6,462 nt of DNA from an uncultured Synergistia bacterium (GTDB lineage Bacteria > Eremiobacterota > SpSt-956 > JAKJGF01), in the NCBI GenBank assembly GCA_937888925.1, contig CALARM010000476.1:1-6462 (forward strand), written 5' to 3'. A program made the translations under genes and the position numbers. Every line of letters starts with the position of its first letter. Positions within the stretch are counted from its first letter, which is position 1. Below, piece after piece: positions 1 to 5,403 of this stretch. The notes below the pieces were generated by a model. The model was not told the origin of the DNA. It did not search any database and saw nothing but the letters and a program-made list of their open reading frames with translations.

Positions 1-217
1 CCATCCATAAGGATATACCTGTAAGAATAAAAGAAAAAGCAGTATTGGCTGACATAGGACTGAAACTATGGTGAAAAGACATAAAGATATTGAATTTCCA
101 GGTGAGGAAAACAAAAATACCTGTAAAAAAAACAGAAAAGGCTATAATTTCTGAAATTTTCTTTAATAAATTTTCATATGATTGTCCTCTGACAACCGGT
201 TCGTTAAGTTTTTCCAT
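1..217 (-). CDS. N-terminal fragment of a membrane protein, probably a sensor histidine kinase (partial, runs off left edge)
   Basis: Reading the minus strand from the ATG at 215-217 gives 72 codons without a stop up to the window edge; an in-frame TAG lies three codons upstream (224-226), so this ATG is the only ATG near the 5' end. The product starts with about 20 polar residues (MEKLNEPVVRGQSYENLLKK), then a hydrophobic stretch at residues about 23-45, a short SFHHSFSPMSAN segment, and a second hydrophobic stretch from about residue 57 to the edge (NTAFSFILTGISLW). Two membrane segments with an 'MSxNTAxxFxLxGxSLW' pattern recall the membrane-sensing N terminus of many PAS-type sensor histidine kinases. 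That family link is by recognition of the pattern only; no kinase domain lies in the window. It starts 46 bp after hypB on the same strand. No strong Shine-Dalgarno is visible before the ATG. It could be another two-helix membrane protein. Confidence 0.6.
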   Translation of the reverse strand, partial: MEKLNEPVVRGQSYENLLKKISEIIAFSVFFTGIFVFLTWKFNIFMSFHHSFSPMSANTAFSFILTGISLWM

Positions 218-263
218 GTAAGACTACAAACATTTCTAATTACCGCAAAGTGTTACGATTCTC

Positions 264-929
264 TTATAAAGTTTTACGCCTGAATATAAATATTTCATTT
301 TTCAGCCATTCGATCCAGTCATCAAAACCTTCACCTGTTTTACTGGAAAGTGGTAATAGTCTGGATTTAGGATTAATTTTGATAAACTCTTTTTTTAATC
401 TTTCAAGATCATAATCGACATAAGACATGAGATCAATTTTATTTAGAATCAATAAATCTGACATCTGAAATACAGGAGGGTATTTTAGAATTTTATCGTC
501 CCCTTCCGTTGTGCTGGTCAGAAGTACTGTAACGTTCTCTCCCAGCTTATACCCTGCAGGACATACAAGATTACCGACATTTTCTATAAATATTACATGA
601 ATTGTTTCAAGATTCAATTTTTCAAAGGATTTTTGTATCATAGCGGCATTCAGATGACATCCTCTGCCTGTATTTATCTGAACGACCTGAACACCAAGTT
701 TTTCTATCCTCAGAGCATCTACGTCAGAAGCAAGATCACCTTCTATGACGGCAACCGGTATATTATCTTTAATTCTTCTGATAGTTTCTTCTAAAAAAGT
801 AGTTTTCCCTGCTCCGGGAGAAGCCAGTAAATTGACGACATATATCGATTTCCCATCAAAGTGTTTTCTGTTCTGTTCCGCTATCAGATTATTTGCATTC
901 ATAATATCTGTCATTACAGGTACAATCAT
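264..929 (-). CDS. hypB: HypB, GTPase for nickel insertion into [NiFe] hydrogenase
   Basis: HypB is a cytoplasmic SIMIBI-class GTPase that works with HypA to load nickel into the hydrogenase large subunit. The 221-residue product has the P-loop SPGAGKT at residues 37-43, EGDLASD at 63-69, the metal-site Cys-His pair at 91-92 (GRGCHLNAAM), ENVGNLVCP at 116-124 with the other conserved Cys (C123), and the guanine-specificity motif NKID at 163-166. It lacks the N-terminal CxxCGC nickel site of E. coli HypB and any His-rich stretch, so it is the short form without nickel storage. The start overlaps the hypA stop as ATGA (926-929) and has a GGAG eight bases upstream (938-941), which supports this ATG rather than the internal one at residue 6. 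It is the last gene of the protease-hypA-hypB cluster. Translational coupling to hypA is likely. Confidence 0.96.
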   Translation of the reverse strand: MIVPVMTDIMNANNLIAEQNRKHFDGKSIYVVNLLASPGAGKTTFLEETIRRIKDNIPVAVIEGDLASDVDALRIEKLGVQVVQINTGRGCHLNAAMIQKSFEKLNLETIHVIFIENVGNLVCPAGYKLGENVTVLLTSTTEGDDKILKYPPVFQMSDLLILNKIDLMSYVDYDLERLKKEFIKINPKSRLLPLSSKTGEGFDDWIEWLKNEIFIFRRKTL

Positions 930-1270
930 AATTCTATCTCCATATCTTCTAATAATATTTCCTGCCCCGATAGTAATGTTACATCTATACTGTTACAAAC
1001 CGGACAGACCATAACAAGATCCTTTAGTGTCGATTTACTGTTACATGATGTACATTCAATTTCCGGATCAGATTTTACAAAATCCAGCGATGCTTCGCTC
1101 GCTATTGTATTTTTGCTGAATTCATCAAAATAAAATTTAAAACATTCACTATCTACCATGCTCATTGAGCCGAGCTTCAGTTTCAAAGAAATAATTTTTT
1201 TTGAACCATATTTTTCTGCCTCTTTAAGAGCAATAGAAAGCATGTCCTGTGTAAGAGATAATTCATGCAT
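926..1270 (-). CDS. hypA: HypA, nickel metallochaperone for [NiFe] hydrogenase
   Basis: HypA binds nickel at its N terminus and passes it, with HypB, to the hydrogenase large-subunit precursor. The 114-residue product is normal in length for the family. It begins MHELSL, giving the conserved His2 and Glu3 of the nickel site, and carries the structural zinc site as two CxxC pairs: C73/C76 (IECTSCNS) and C89/C92 (VCPVCNS). The C terminus SGQEILLEDMEIEL matches the usual conserved end. Its ATG lies inside the 3' end of the protease gene (8-bp overlap) and its TGA overlaps the hypB ATG by 4 bp, so the three genes read as one transcription unit. An AGAGGA lies about 11 bases upstream of the start (1282-1287). 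HybF and HypA are paralogues; with hypB adjacent, hypA is the natural name. Confidence 0.96.
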   Translation of the reverse strand: MHELSLTQDMLSIALKEAEKYGSKKIISLKLKLGSMSMVDSECFKFYFDEFSKNTIASEASLDFVKSDPEIECTSCNSKSTLKDLVMVCPVCNSIDVTLLSGQEILLEDMEIEL

Positions 1271-1730
1271 GGTAATTTATTTCCTCTAAGACCTTCTCTA
1301 CAGCCAGAGGAACTGTTTCCTTTACAGAAGAAGATACTTCCATAGAAAAATTATTCTCCACATGACCTATCTCTATACCAATCAATATGATATTCTCTGT
1401 TATTCTATCAGGATAAAGCATTAATCCTATTTTCAACACTTCTGCAATACCAAGTTGATGAAGAGAAATAATATTACCTCTGCTCATAGCTTCAATATCT
1501 TTACCTTCCAGCCTGTAAAGGACTCCTTTCCTGTTTCCCGTTGCAACTGCATCTATTACTATTACTTTATCTATATCCATAAAATAATCCAGAAGATCGA
1601 TACCGGAAATTCTTCCTTCTATAAGCTCTACGTCAGAGAGAGAAAGTTTTTTTAATTCCTCTATAACCAGCAGGGCAACTCCGTCATCACCGGCTATTAT
1701 ATTGCCACATCCTATAACCCGTGTATTCAT
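1263..1730 (-). CDS. [NiFe] hydrogenase maturation protease (peptidase M52, HyaD/HybD/HycI family)
   Basis: This endopeptidase removes the C-terminal tail of the hydrogenase large subunit after nickel is inserted, the last step of active-site assembly. The 155-residue product matches the family from end to end: RVIGCGNIIAGDDGVAL at residues 4-20, IDAVATG at 59-65, and SLHQLGIAEVL at 89-99. By comparison with E. coli HybD (Glu16, Asp62, His93), the nickel-sensing ligands are Asp16, Asp60 and His91. The start has a clear GGAG (1738-1741) seven bases upstream. It is the first gene of the protease-hypA-hypB unit and overlaps hypA by 8 bp. The specific name (hyaD, hybD, hycI, frhD-like) cannot be chosen because the client large subunit is not in the window. 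The 101-bp gap upstream holds a repeat-rich element, so this is where the unit either separates from or is attenuated relative to the upstream signalling genes. Confidence 0.93.
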   Translation of the reverse strand: MNTRVIGCGNIIAGDDGVALLVIEELKKLSLSDVELIEGRISGIDLLDYFMDIDKVIVIDAVATGNRKGVLYRLEGKDIEAMSRGNIISLHQLGIAEVLKIGLMLYPDRITENIILIGIEIGHVENNFSMEVSSSVKETVPLAVEKVLEEINYHA

Positions 1731-1737
1731 TAATTAA

Positions 1738-1741
1738 CTCC
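1738..1741 (-). promoter_or_regulatory. Shine-Dalgarno (GGAG) of the hydrogenase maturation protease gene
   Basis: On the minus strand GGAG stands seven bases before the ATG at 1728-1730, in the context ACGGAGTTAATTAATG. It fixes the start of the protease gene. It lies immediately next to the boundary of the repeat-containing element, so the element sits just upstream of the translation-initiation region. Confidence 0.6.
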
Positions 1742-1746
1742 GTAAT

Positions 1747-1763
1747 GTGATGCGTGATGCGTG
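1747..1763 (+). repeat. 7-nt tandem repeat (TGATGCG, about 2.4 copies)
   Basis: The tract GTGATGCGTGATGCGTG is a perfect period-7 repeat. It stands between the start of the protease gene and the central hairpin of the intergenic region. It is more GC-rich than its surroundings. Together with the opposite-strand heptad tract at 1807-1833 it frames the hairpin at 1779-1800. It resembles heptanucleotide short tandem repeats known from intergenic DNA of some bacteria, for example the STRR sequences of cyanobacteria; membership in such a family here is inference. Confidence 0.7.
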
Positions 1764-1778
1764 TTTTCACCGGGTAAT

Positions 1779-1800
1779 GGGTGACCACAGGGGGCCACCC
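1779..1800 (-). other. GC-rich intergenic hairpin
   Basis: In the transcribed (minus) sense, GGGTGGCC and GGTCACCC form an 8-bp stem with one G-U wobble around the 6-nt loop CCCTGT. On the plus strand the same position is an A-C mismatch, so the structure is better as minus-strand RNA. It lies 32 bases past the kinase-receiver stop and about 49 bases ahead of the protease start. There is no following U-tract, so it is not a standard intrinsic terminator. It could slow transcription, protect a 3' end, or be the core of a dispersed repeat element. Confidence 0.55.
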
Positions 1801-1806
1801 CTACTA

Positions 1807-1833
1807 TTCACTTTTCACTTTTCACTCTTCACT
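1807..1833 (-). repeat. 7-nt tandem repeat (TGAAAAG-type, about 3.9 copies) touching the stop codon of the kinase gene
   Basis: On the plus strand the tract reads TTCACTT, TTCACTT, TTCACTC, TTCACT, a period-7 repeat with one changed base. On the coding strand it is a run of TGAAAAG-like units that begins inside the TAG stop codon (1832-1834) of the kinase-receiver gene, so the end of that gene and the repeat share bases. Its orientation is opposite to the TGATGCG tract at 1747-1763. Confidence 0.75.
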
Positions 1834-4800
1834 ACTCAAGTTCTTTTATATATTTTTCCGCTTCCTCTTTATGTTTACCATCAGGCTCTAATTTCATATA
1901 TTTTTTAAAATGAACAAGAGCTTTAAATATTTTCTGTTGTTCTTTACAGATTAATCCAACCAGGAAATGAGTGTCTCCATCTGAAGGATTTAGCCTTAAA
2001 ATCTCCAGATAAGTATTAAAAGATGATTCCAGATCACCTGATTTATAATATAGCTCTCCAAGTCTATCAAGCAATAAAGTATCTTCAGGACTTTTTACCA
2101 GCGCAAATCTGGTTTCTTCTATAAGTTTCCTGTTCTCTTCAACCTTCTTATCTTCAATCTTCTTTATTTCCTTTTTATCTGACAAACCTTCTTCTTCCAT
2201 TACATCAGTTTCTTTAAATATTCTCGTTTTATATTTAGATTGACTATCGTCATCATGACCTTCAAGCTCTTTTATATAATATTCGGCTTCTTCTATCAAT
2301 AAACTCTCTTTATCTACTTTTTTACATAATCTGAAATGACGCAGGGCTTTTAAAATATGCTTTTTATCCCTGTAGATCAAACCAAGATTAAAATGAGCCT
2401 GTGAGGATTCCTGATTCAATTCAAGAGCTCTTCTGTATAGAGAAGCAGATTTCTCTAAATCACCTTTTTCATAATAAACCATGCCGAGTTTATTATGAAG
2501 ACCATCGTCATCAGGAGAACGTTCAAGTAACTTCTGATAATAAACCACCTTTTCCTCGAACGATTTCTTCTCTATCTGTTCAATTACCTCCGGCGGAGAA
2601 ATACCCTCGCCTTTCTCTTCAATTTTTTCTTCTTTCCCCGGTAATGTTTCCTTCTCAGGTATTCTTTCTTCTTTCAAGGTTCTTTTTTCTTTTACCGGTA
2701 TTTCTTCTTTTTTTGCCGGTATTATTTCTTCCTTTACGGGTATTCTTTCTTCTTTTTCAACTTTTTCCTCTTTTCCGCTTCTTTCTTCTTTTCCCGGCAG
2801 TTTTTCTTCTTTTTCCGGTGATTTCTCTTTTTTCCTATGGGTATCATCACGGGAAATTTCCACTTCAGCATTCAGACTGTTCCATTTTTCAATAAGAATT
2901 TCTATATATTTTCTGGCTTCTTCTGCAAGTCCCGCACTGGATGCAAAGGCTATACACTCATTTAAATGTAATAAAGCCTCATTAATTTTATATTCATTTT
3001 TTGCCTCTTTTTGAGTATCAAATTCATGTATAATAAGTCTGGCTATATTCATATGGGCTTCAGAACAGGTTGGATCTACTTCAAGAGCCTGTAAAAAATG
3101 TTTCATACCAGATTCATAATTACTCTTCCTGACATATGTCTCTCCTGCATCATTGTAACATAGTGCAACATGAATTACTTCATCTGCTTTATCCGGATAT
3201 AGAGATTTCTGATAATTCCATGTTTCTATTTTCTGAATGGATTTATCTATTATCATCTTCATACTGATACTGAAGGTTCCTTCTTTTTTTCTTGCATCCT
3301 TAAGATATTCAATTGCTCTGTCATTACCTGACTCTCCAAGTGCTATAACGGCATATTTTCTAATCTGAGAATTTTCATCTTTCAACATTTTCAGAAGATA
3401 AGATAAAGATTCTTTATATTTAACTCTGGCCAGAATATCCAGAACAGCAAGCTTCACAGAAAGTTCACTGTCTTTTAATCTATTCATCAAAGGTAAAAAA
3501 GCCTGATAGTCTTTATGATTTCCAAGTAAAATAACAGCTTCTTTCCTTATGACAGGATCAGAATCGTCAAGCATATCGATAAGTGTGGATAAAACTCGTG
3601 TATCTTTACTGTTTGACACGCTATTAAGGGCTTCCAGCCTGATTTTTTGACCGGGAGATTTTAGCTGTACAAGAAACATATCAAACTCATTGAAGGTTTT
3701 TGTACTATATATATTTTGTTCTGTCTTATCATCATATGACAGTTCTTCAACAGGTTTTTCTTCCATTGCAGGTACTGACGGTAATTTTCCCATCGGACTG
3801 CCGCATTTTTCACAGAAGTTTGCCTTTATATTATTTACACTTCCGCATTTAGAACAGGTTTTACCTTCTTCAATATCTTTTACTTCTTCCCTGGCAGTCT
3901 CCGTTTCTGCCGGTAATTCTATAACAGAAGTTTTTTTTCTGGAAGACCAGGCTTTCAGCAGTAAATGGCTTGCATCAGGAGAAATTGGTATTCCCCCTGC
4001 AAAAGCTTTTTTAATGGATTTTTCCAGTTCTCCCCAGTAAGTATCATTTTTCAGTATATACCCTGCCGCACCTGCTTCAAAACAATCAAAAAAGTCCTCT
4101 TCTTCAAGATAGGCAGTTACTATAATAACTCTGGTAAGAGGTGAAAGACTTAAAATTCTTTTTGTAGTTTCTATACCACCCATATTGGGCATTTTCAGAT
4201 CCATTAAAATAACATCAGGCTTTTCCTGAAGAGAAACAACTTTCTCCACACCTTCCCTGCCATCTCTGGCATATCCGATAAATTCAATTCCTTTAAAAAA
4301 CTTTACCATATCATTAAAAGCATTGCACATATCGATTTCATCATCTATAAGCATAACTTTTATAGGTTTTTCTCCCAGAACTGAATTCTGTTCAGCCAGT
4401 TCCTTATCTTCAATTATAAGCCTTGTAGTGCTGTATTTAACTTCATCTGACTCTTCGAAGTTTTTCTTGTATGCTTCCAGAAGATGGTGTTTTAAAGCCC
4501 TGGCATCACTGTATCTATCTTCCATCTCATACTCAAGACATTTCATTACAATATCTTCCATATCGGGAGATATATCAGGTATAATTTCACTGAGAGGTTC
4601 AAAATTAAAAGTTTCATCAGGAAGTTCACCTGTCAGAAGTTCATACATAGTAGCTCCGAGAGCATAAATATCACTTCTTACTTCAGGTGATGCTTCATAT
4701 TGTTCCGGTGGTGCATAACCATCTGTTATAACAACTTCATCCAGAATTCCCGAGGATATAAAAGAAGCTGCTCCAAAGTCTACGAGCATTATGCGTCCAT

Positions 4801-5353
4801 CTACATCTCTTACTATTATATTTGCAGATTTAATATCCCCATGAATAATAGGAGGTTCCTGACTGTGTAAATATTCAAGAACGCGGCACATCTGTATGGC
4901 CCATTCCAGAACCTGCTTTTCCGGTATAACTTTCTCTTCAGACTCTTCTAAAATAACTTCAAGATCTTTGCCTTCTATATAATCCATTACAAGATAACAT
5001 ACATCTTTTTCGGTAAAATAATCTGTTACACATGGAAGACCGGGATGACGTAAACTGGCAAGCATTTCAGCTTCTTTTTTAAAAGGTTTTAATATGGCGT
5101 TCCGTTCTTTCTCAGGTAAATCAGAAAGTCCATTCTTGCAGATTCCTTTTATGGCACACAATTTATTCAAACTAAGGTCATAGGCAAGAGAAATAGAGCC
5201 CATTCCGCCTTCACCTAACAGCGAAAGTACTTTATATCTGCCTTTAAGAACCTTTTTTTCATCTTTTTTCTCTGAAATTTTCAGAAAACAGCCGCAATTC
5301 TTACAAAATTGAGAATTAGCCGGGTTTTCTTTATAACATTCCGGACAGATCAT
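1832..5353 (-). CDS. Multidomain Ser/Thr protein kinase with internal receiver domain, two zinc ribbons, HEAT-like and TPR repeats
   Basis: The 1173-residue product appears cytoplasmic; no signal peptide or membrane segment is seen. Order of parts: zinc ribbon 1-22 (C3, C6, C17, C20); Hanks-type kinase about 39-292 with glycine loop GEGGMGS 47-53, Lys69, Glu94, HGDIKSAN 171-178 (Asp173, Asn178), DFG 192-194 and APPE 214-217; CheY/NarL-type receiver about 331-452 with acidic pair D337/D338, phosphoacceptor D385, T413 and K435; second zinc ribbon with C500, C503, C514, C517; HEAT-like repeats about 555-710; TPR-like helices about 722-820; Lys/Glu-rich linker 834-915; two duplicated TPR blocks 946-1031 and 1088-1173. 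All catalytic residues of both signalling domains are present, so both should be active. HGD in place of HRD makes it a non-RD kinase, which usually does not need activation-loop phosphorylation. The ATG has AGGGTGAT just upstream (from 5365). The gene lies 50 bp after the FGE-fold gene, probably in one operon. The substrates are unknown. Confidence 0.93.
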   Translation of the reverse strand: MICPECYKENPANSQFCKNCGCFLKISEKKDEKKVLKGRYKVLSLLGEGGMGSISLAYDLSLNKLCAIKGICKNGLSDLPEKERNAILKPFKKEAEMLASLRHPGLPCVTDYFTEKDVCYLVMDYIEGKDLEVILEESEEKVIPEKQVLEWAIQMCRVLEYLHSQEPPIIHGDIKSANIIVRDVDGRIMLVDFGAASFISSGILDEVVITDGYAPPEQYEASPEVRSDIYALGATMYELLTGELPDETFNFEPLSEIIPDISPDMEDIVMKCLEYEMEDRYSDARALKHHLLEAYKKNFEESDEVKYSTTRLIIEDKELAEQNSVLGEKPIKVMLIDDEIDMCNAFNDMVKFFKGIEFIGYARDGREGVEKVVSLQEKPDVILMDLKMPNMGGIETTKRILSLSPLTRVIIVTAYLEEEDFFDCFEAGAAGYILKNDTYWGELEKSIKKAFAGGIPISPDASHLLLKAWSSRKKTSVIELPAETETAREEVKDIEEGKTCSKCGSVNNIKANFCEKCGSPMGKLPSVPAMEEKPVEELSYDDKTEQNIYSTKTFNEFDMFLVQLKSPGQKIRLEALNSVSNSKDTRVLSTLIDMLDDSDPVIRKEAVILLGNHKDYQAFLPLMNRLKDSELSVKLAVLDILARVKYKESLSYLLKMLKDENSQIRKYAVIALGESGNDRAIEYLKDARKKEGTFSISMKMIIDKSIQKIETWNYQKSLYPDKADEVIHVALCYNDAGETYVRKSNYESGMKHFLQALEVDPTCSEAHMNIARLIIHEFDTQKEAKNEYKINEALLHLNECIAFASSAGLAEEARKYIEILIEKWNSLNAEVEISRDDTHRKKEKSPEKEEKLPGKEERSGKEEKVEKEERIPVKEEIIPAKKEEIPVKEKRTLKEERIPEKETLPGKEEKIEEKGEGISPPEVIEQIEKKSFEEKVVYYQKLLERSPDDDGLHNKLGMVYYEKGDLEKSASLYRRALELNQESSQAHFNLGLIYRDKKHILKALRHFRLCKKVDKESLLIEEAEYYIKELEGHDDDSQSKYKTRIFKETDVMEEEGLSDKKEIKKIEDKKVEENRKLIEETRFALVKSPEDTLLLDRLGELYYKSGDLESSFNTYLEILRLNPSDGDTHFLVGLICKEQQKIFKALVHFKKYMKLEPDGKHKEEAEKYIKELE
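1835..2092 (-). repeat. Second copy of a duplicated TPR block (codons 1088-1173 of the kinase protein)
   Basis: These 86 codons align without gaps to codons 946-1031 (2261-2518). By hand count 39 of 86 residues are identical. Both copies begin SP[DE]D, contain a GDLE motif and an AL-HF segment, and end EEAE-YIKELE. The second copy forms the extreme C terminus of the protein. A block duplication within the gene explains the pair. Confidence 0.8.
2261..2518 (-). repeat. First copy of the duplicated TPR block (codons 946-1031)
   Basis: This block has TPR character (LGMVYYEKGDLEKSASLY, then AHFNLGLIYRDK). It is followed by an acidic spacer of about 50 residues before the second copy. It is the partner of the block at 1835-2092; the two copies have equal length and diverge mostly at surface-type positions. 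TPR pairs of this kind normally serve as protein-binding scaffolds. Confidence 0.8.
2609..2854 (-). repeat. Degenerate Lys/Glu repeat linker (codons 834-915)
   Basis: The linker is built from about ten degenerate units around KEE, most of them led by Pro (for example PGKEE, PVKEE, PAKKEE, PEKE). It is low-complexity and very highly charged, probably disordered or an extended helix, and separates the middle TPR-like segment from the duplicated C-terminal TPR blocks. At DNA level the coding strand is almost pure purine (the plus strand is a long pyrimidine-rich run), a setting prone to slippage and copy-number change. Confidence 0.75.
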
Positions 5354-5359
5354 TTATAT

Positions 5360-5365
5360 CACCCT
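5360..5365 (-). promoter_or_regulatory. Shine-Dalgarno of the kinase-receiver gene
   Basis: On the minus strand AGGGTG (within AGGGTGAT) stands six bases before the ATG at 5351-5353. It matches the extended anti-SD complement (GGTGAT). It supports this ATG and therefore the inclusion of the N-terminal zinc ribbon, whose first Cys is residue 3. Confidence 0.6.
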
Positions 5366-5366
5366 G

Positions 5367-5372
5367 ATTATA
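5367..5372 (-). promoter_or_regulatory. Possible -10 hexamer (TATAAT) in front of the kinase-receiver gene
   Basis: The minus strand reads TATAAT exactly at this site, in the 50-bp gap after the FGE-fold gene. No good -35 hexamer is seen at 16-18 bp spacing (the candidates read like AGAACA). A start about seven bases downstream would fall in the Shine-Dalgarno, leaving an unusually short leader. A chance match in AT-rich DNA is quite possible. Confidence 0.2.
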
Positions 5373-5381
5373 TTTTACTCT

Positions 5382-5400
5382 GTGGCCTATGTTCTGCCAC
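5382..5400 (-). other. Small inverted repeat after the FGE-fold gene
   Basis: GTGGC and GCCAC form a perfect 5-bp stem around a 9-nt loop, just past the tandem TAA TAA stops (5401-5406) of the upstream gene. The stem is short and no U-tract follows, so it is at most a weak pause or an RNA-processing site between the two genes. Confidence 0.3.
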
Positions 5401-5403
5401 TTA

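Noticed and set aside
3..74. Plus-strand open fragment ending at TGA 72-74 (ends IGLKLW) as the tail of a convergent gene
   Set aside because: It overlaps the minus-strand frame 1-217, whose product has clear membrane-protein character and a recognisable pattern. The plus fragment is only 23 residues with no recognisable motif.
597..1655. Several short plus-strand open frames across hypB, hypA and the protease gene
   Set aside because: They lie antisense to genes with complete family motifs, have no recognisable domains and no convincing ribosome sites.
1779..1800. Intrinsic terminator between the kinase gene and the protease gene
   Set aside because: The hairpin is good but is followed by CATTACCCGG, not a U-tract, on the transcribed strand.
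1747..1833. CRISPR array
   Set aside because: The repeats are 7 nt long in direct tandem without spacers; there are no cas genes.
2401..2895. Plus-strand 164-codon open frame rich in Phe, Leu, Pro
   Set aside because: It is the antisense shadow of the Lys/Glu-rich linker; its repeated LLFPVF-like pattern is the reverse complement of KEE codons.
3690..4667. Two plus-strand frames of about 115 codons inside the kinase-receiver gene
   Set aside because: They are antisense to the zinc ribbon, receiver and kinase motifs; Ser/Phe-rich composition is typical of shadows of Glu/Lys-rich genes.
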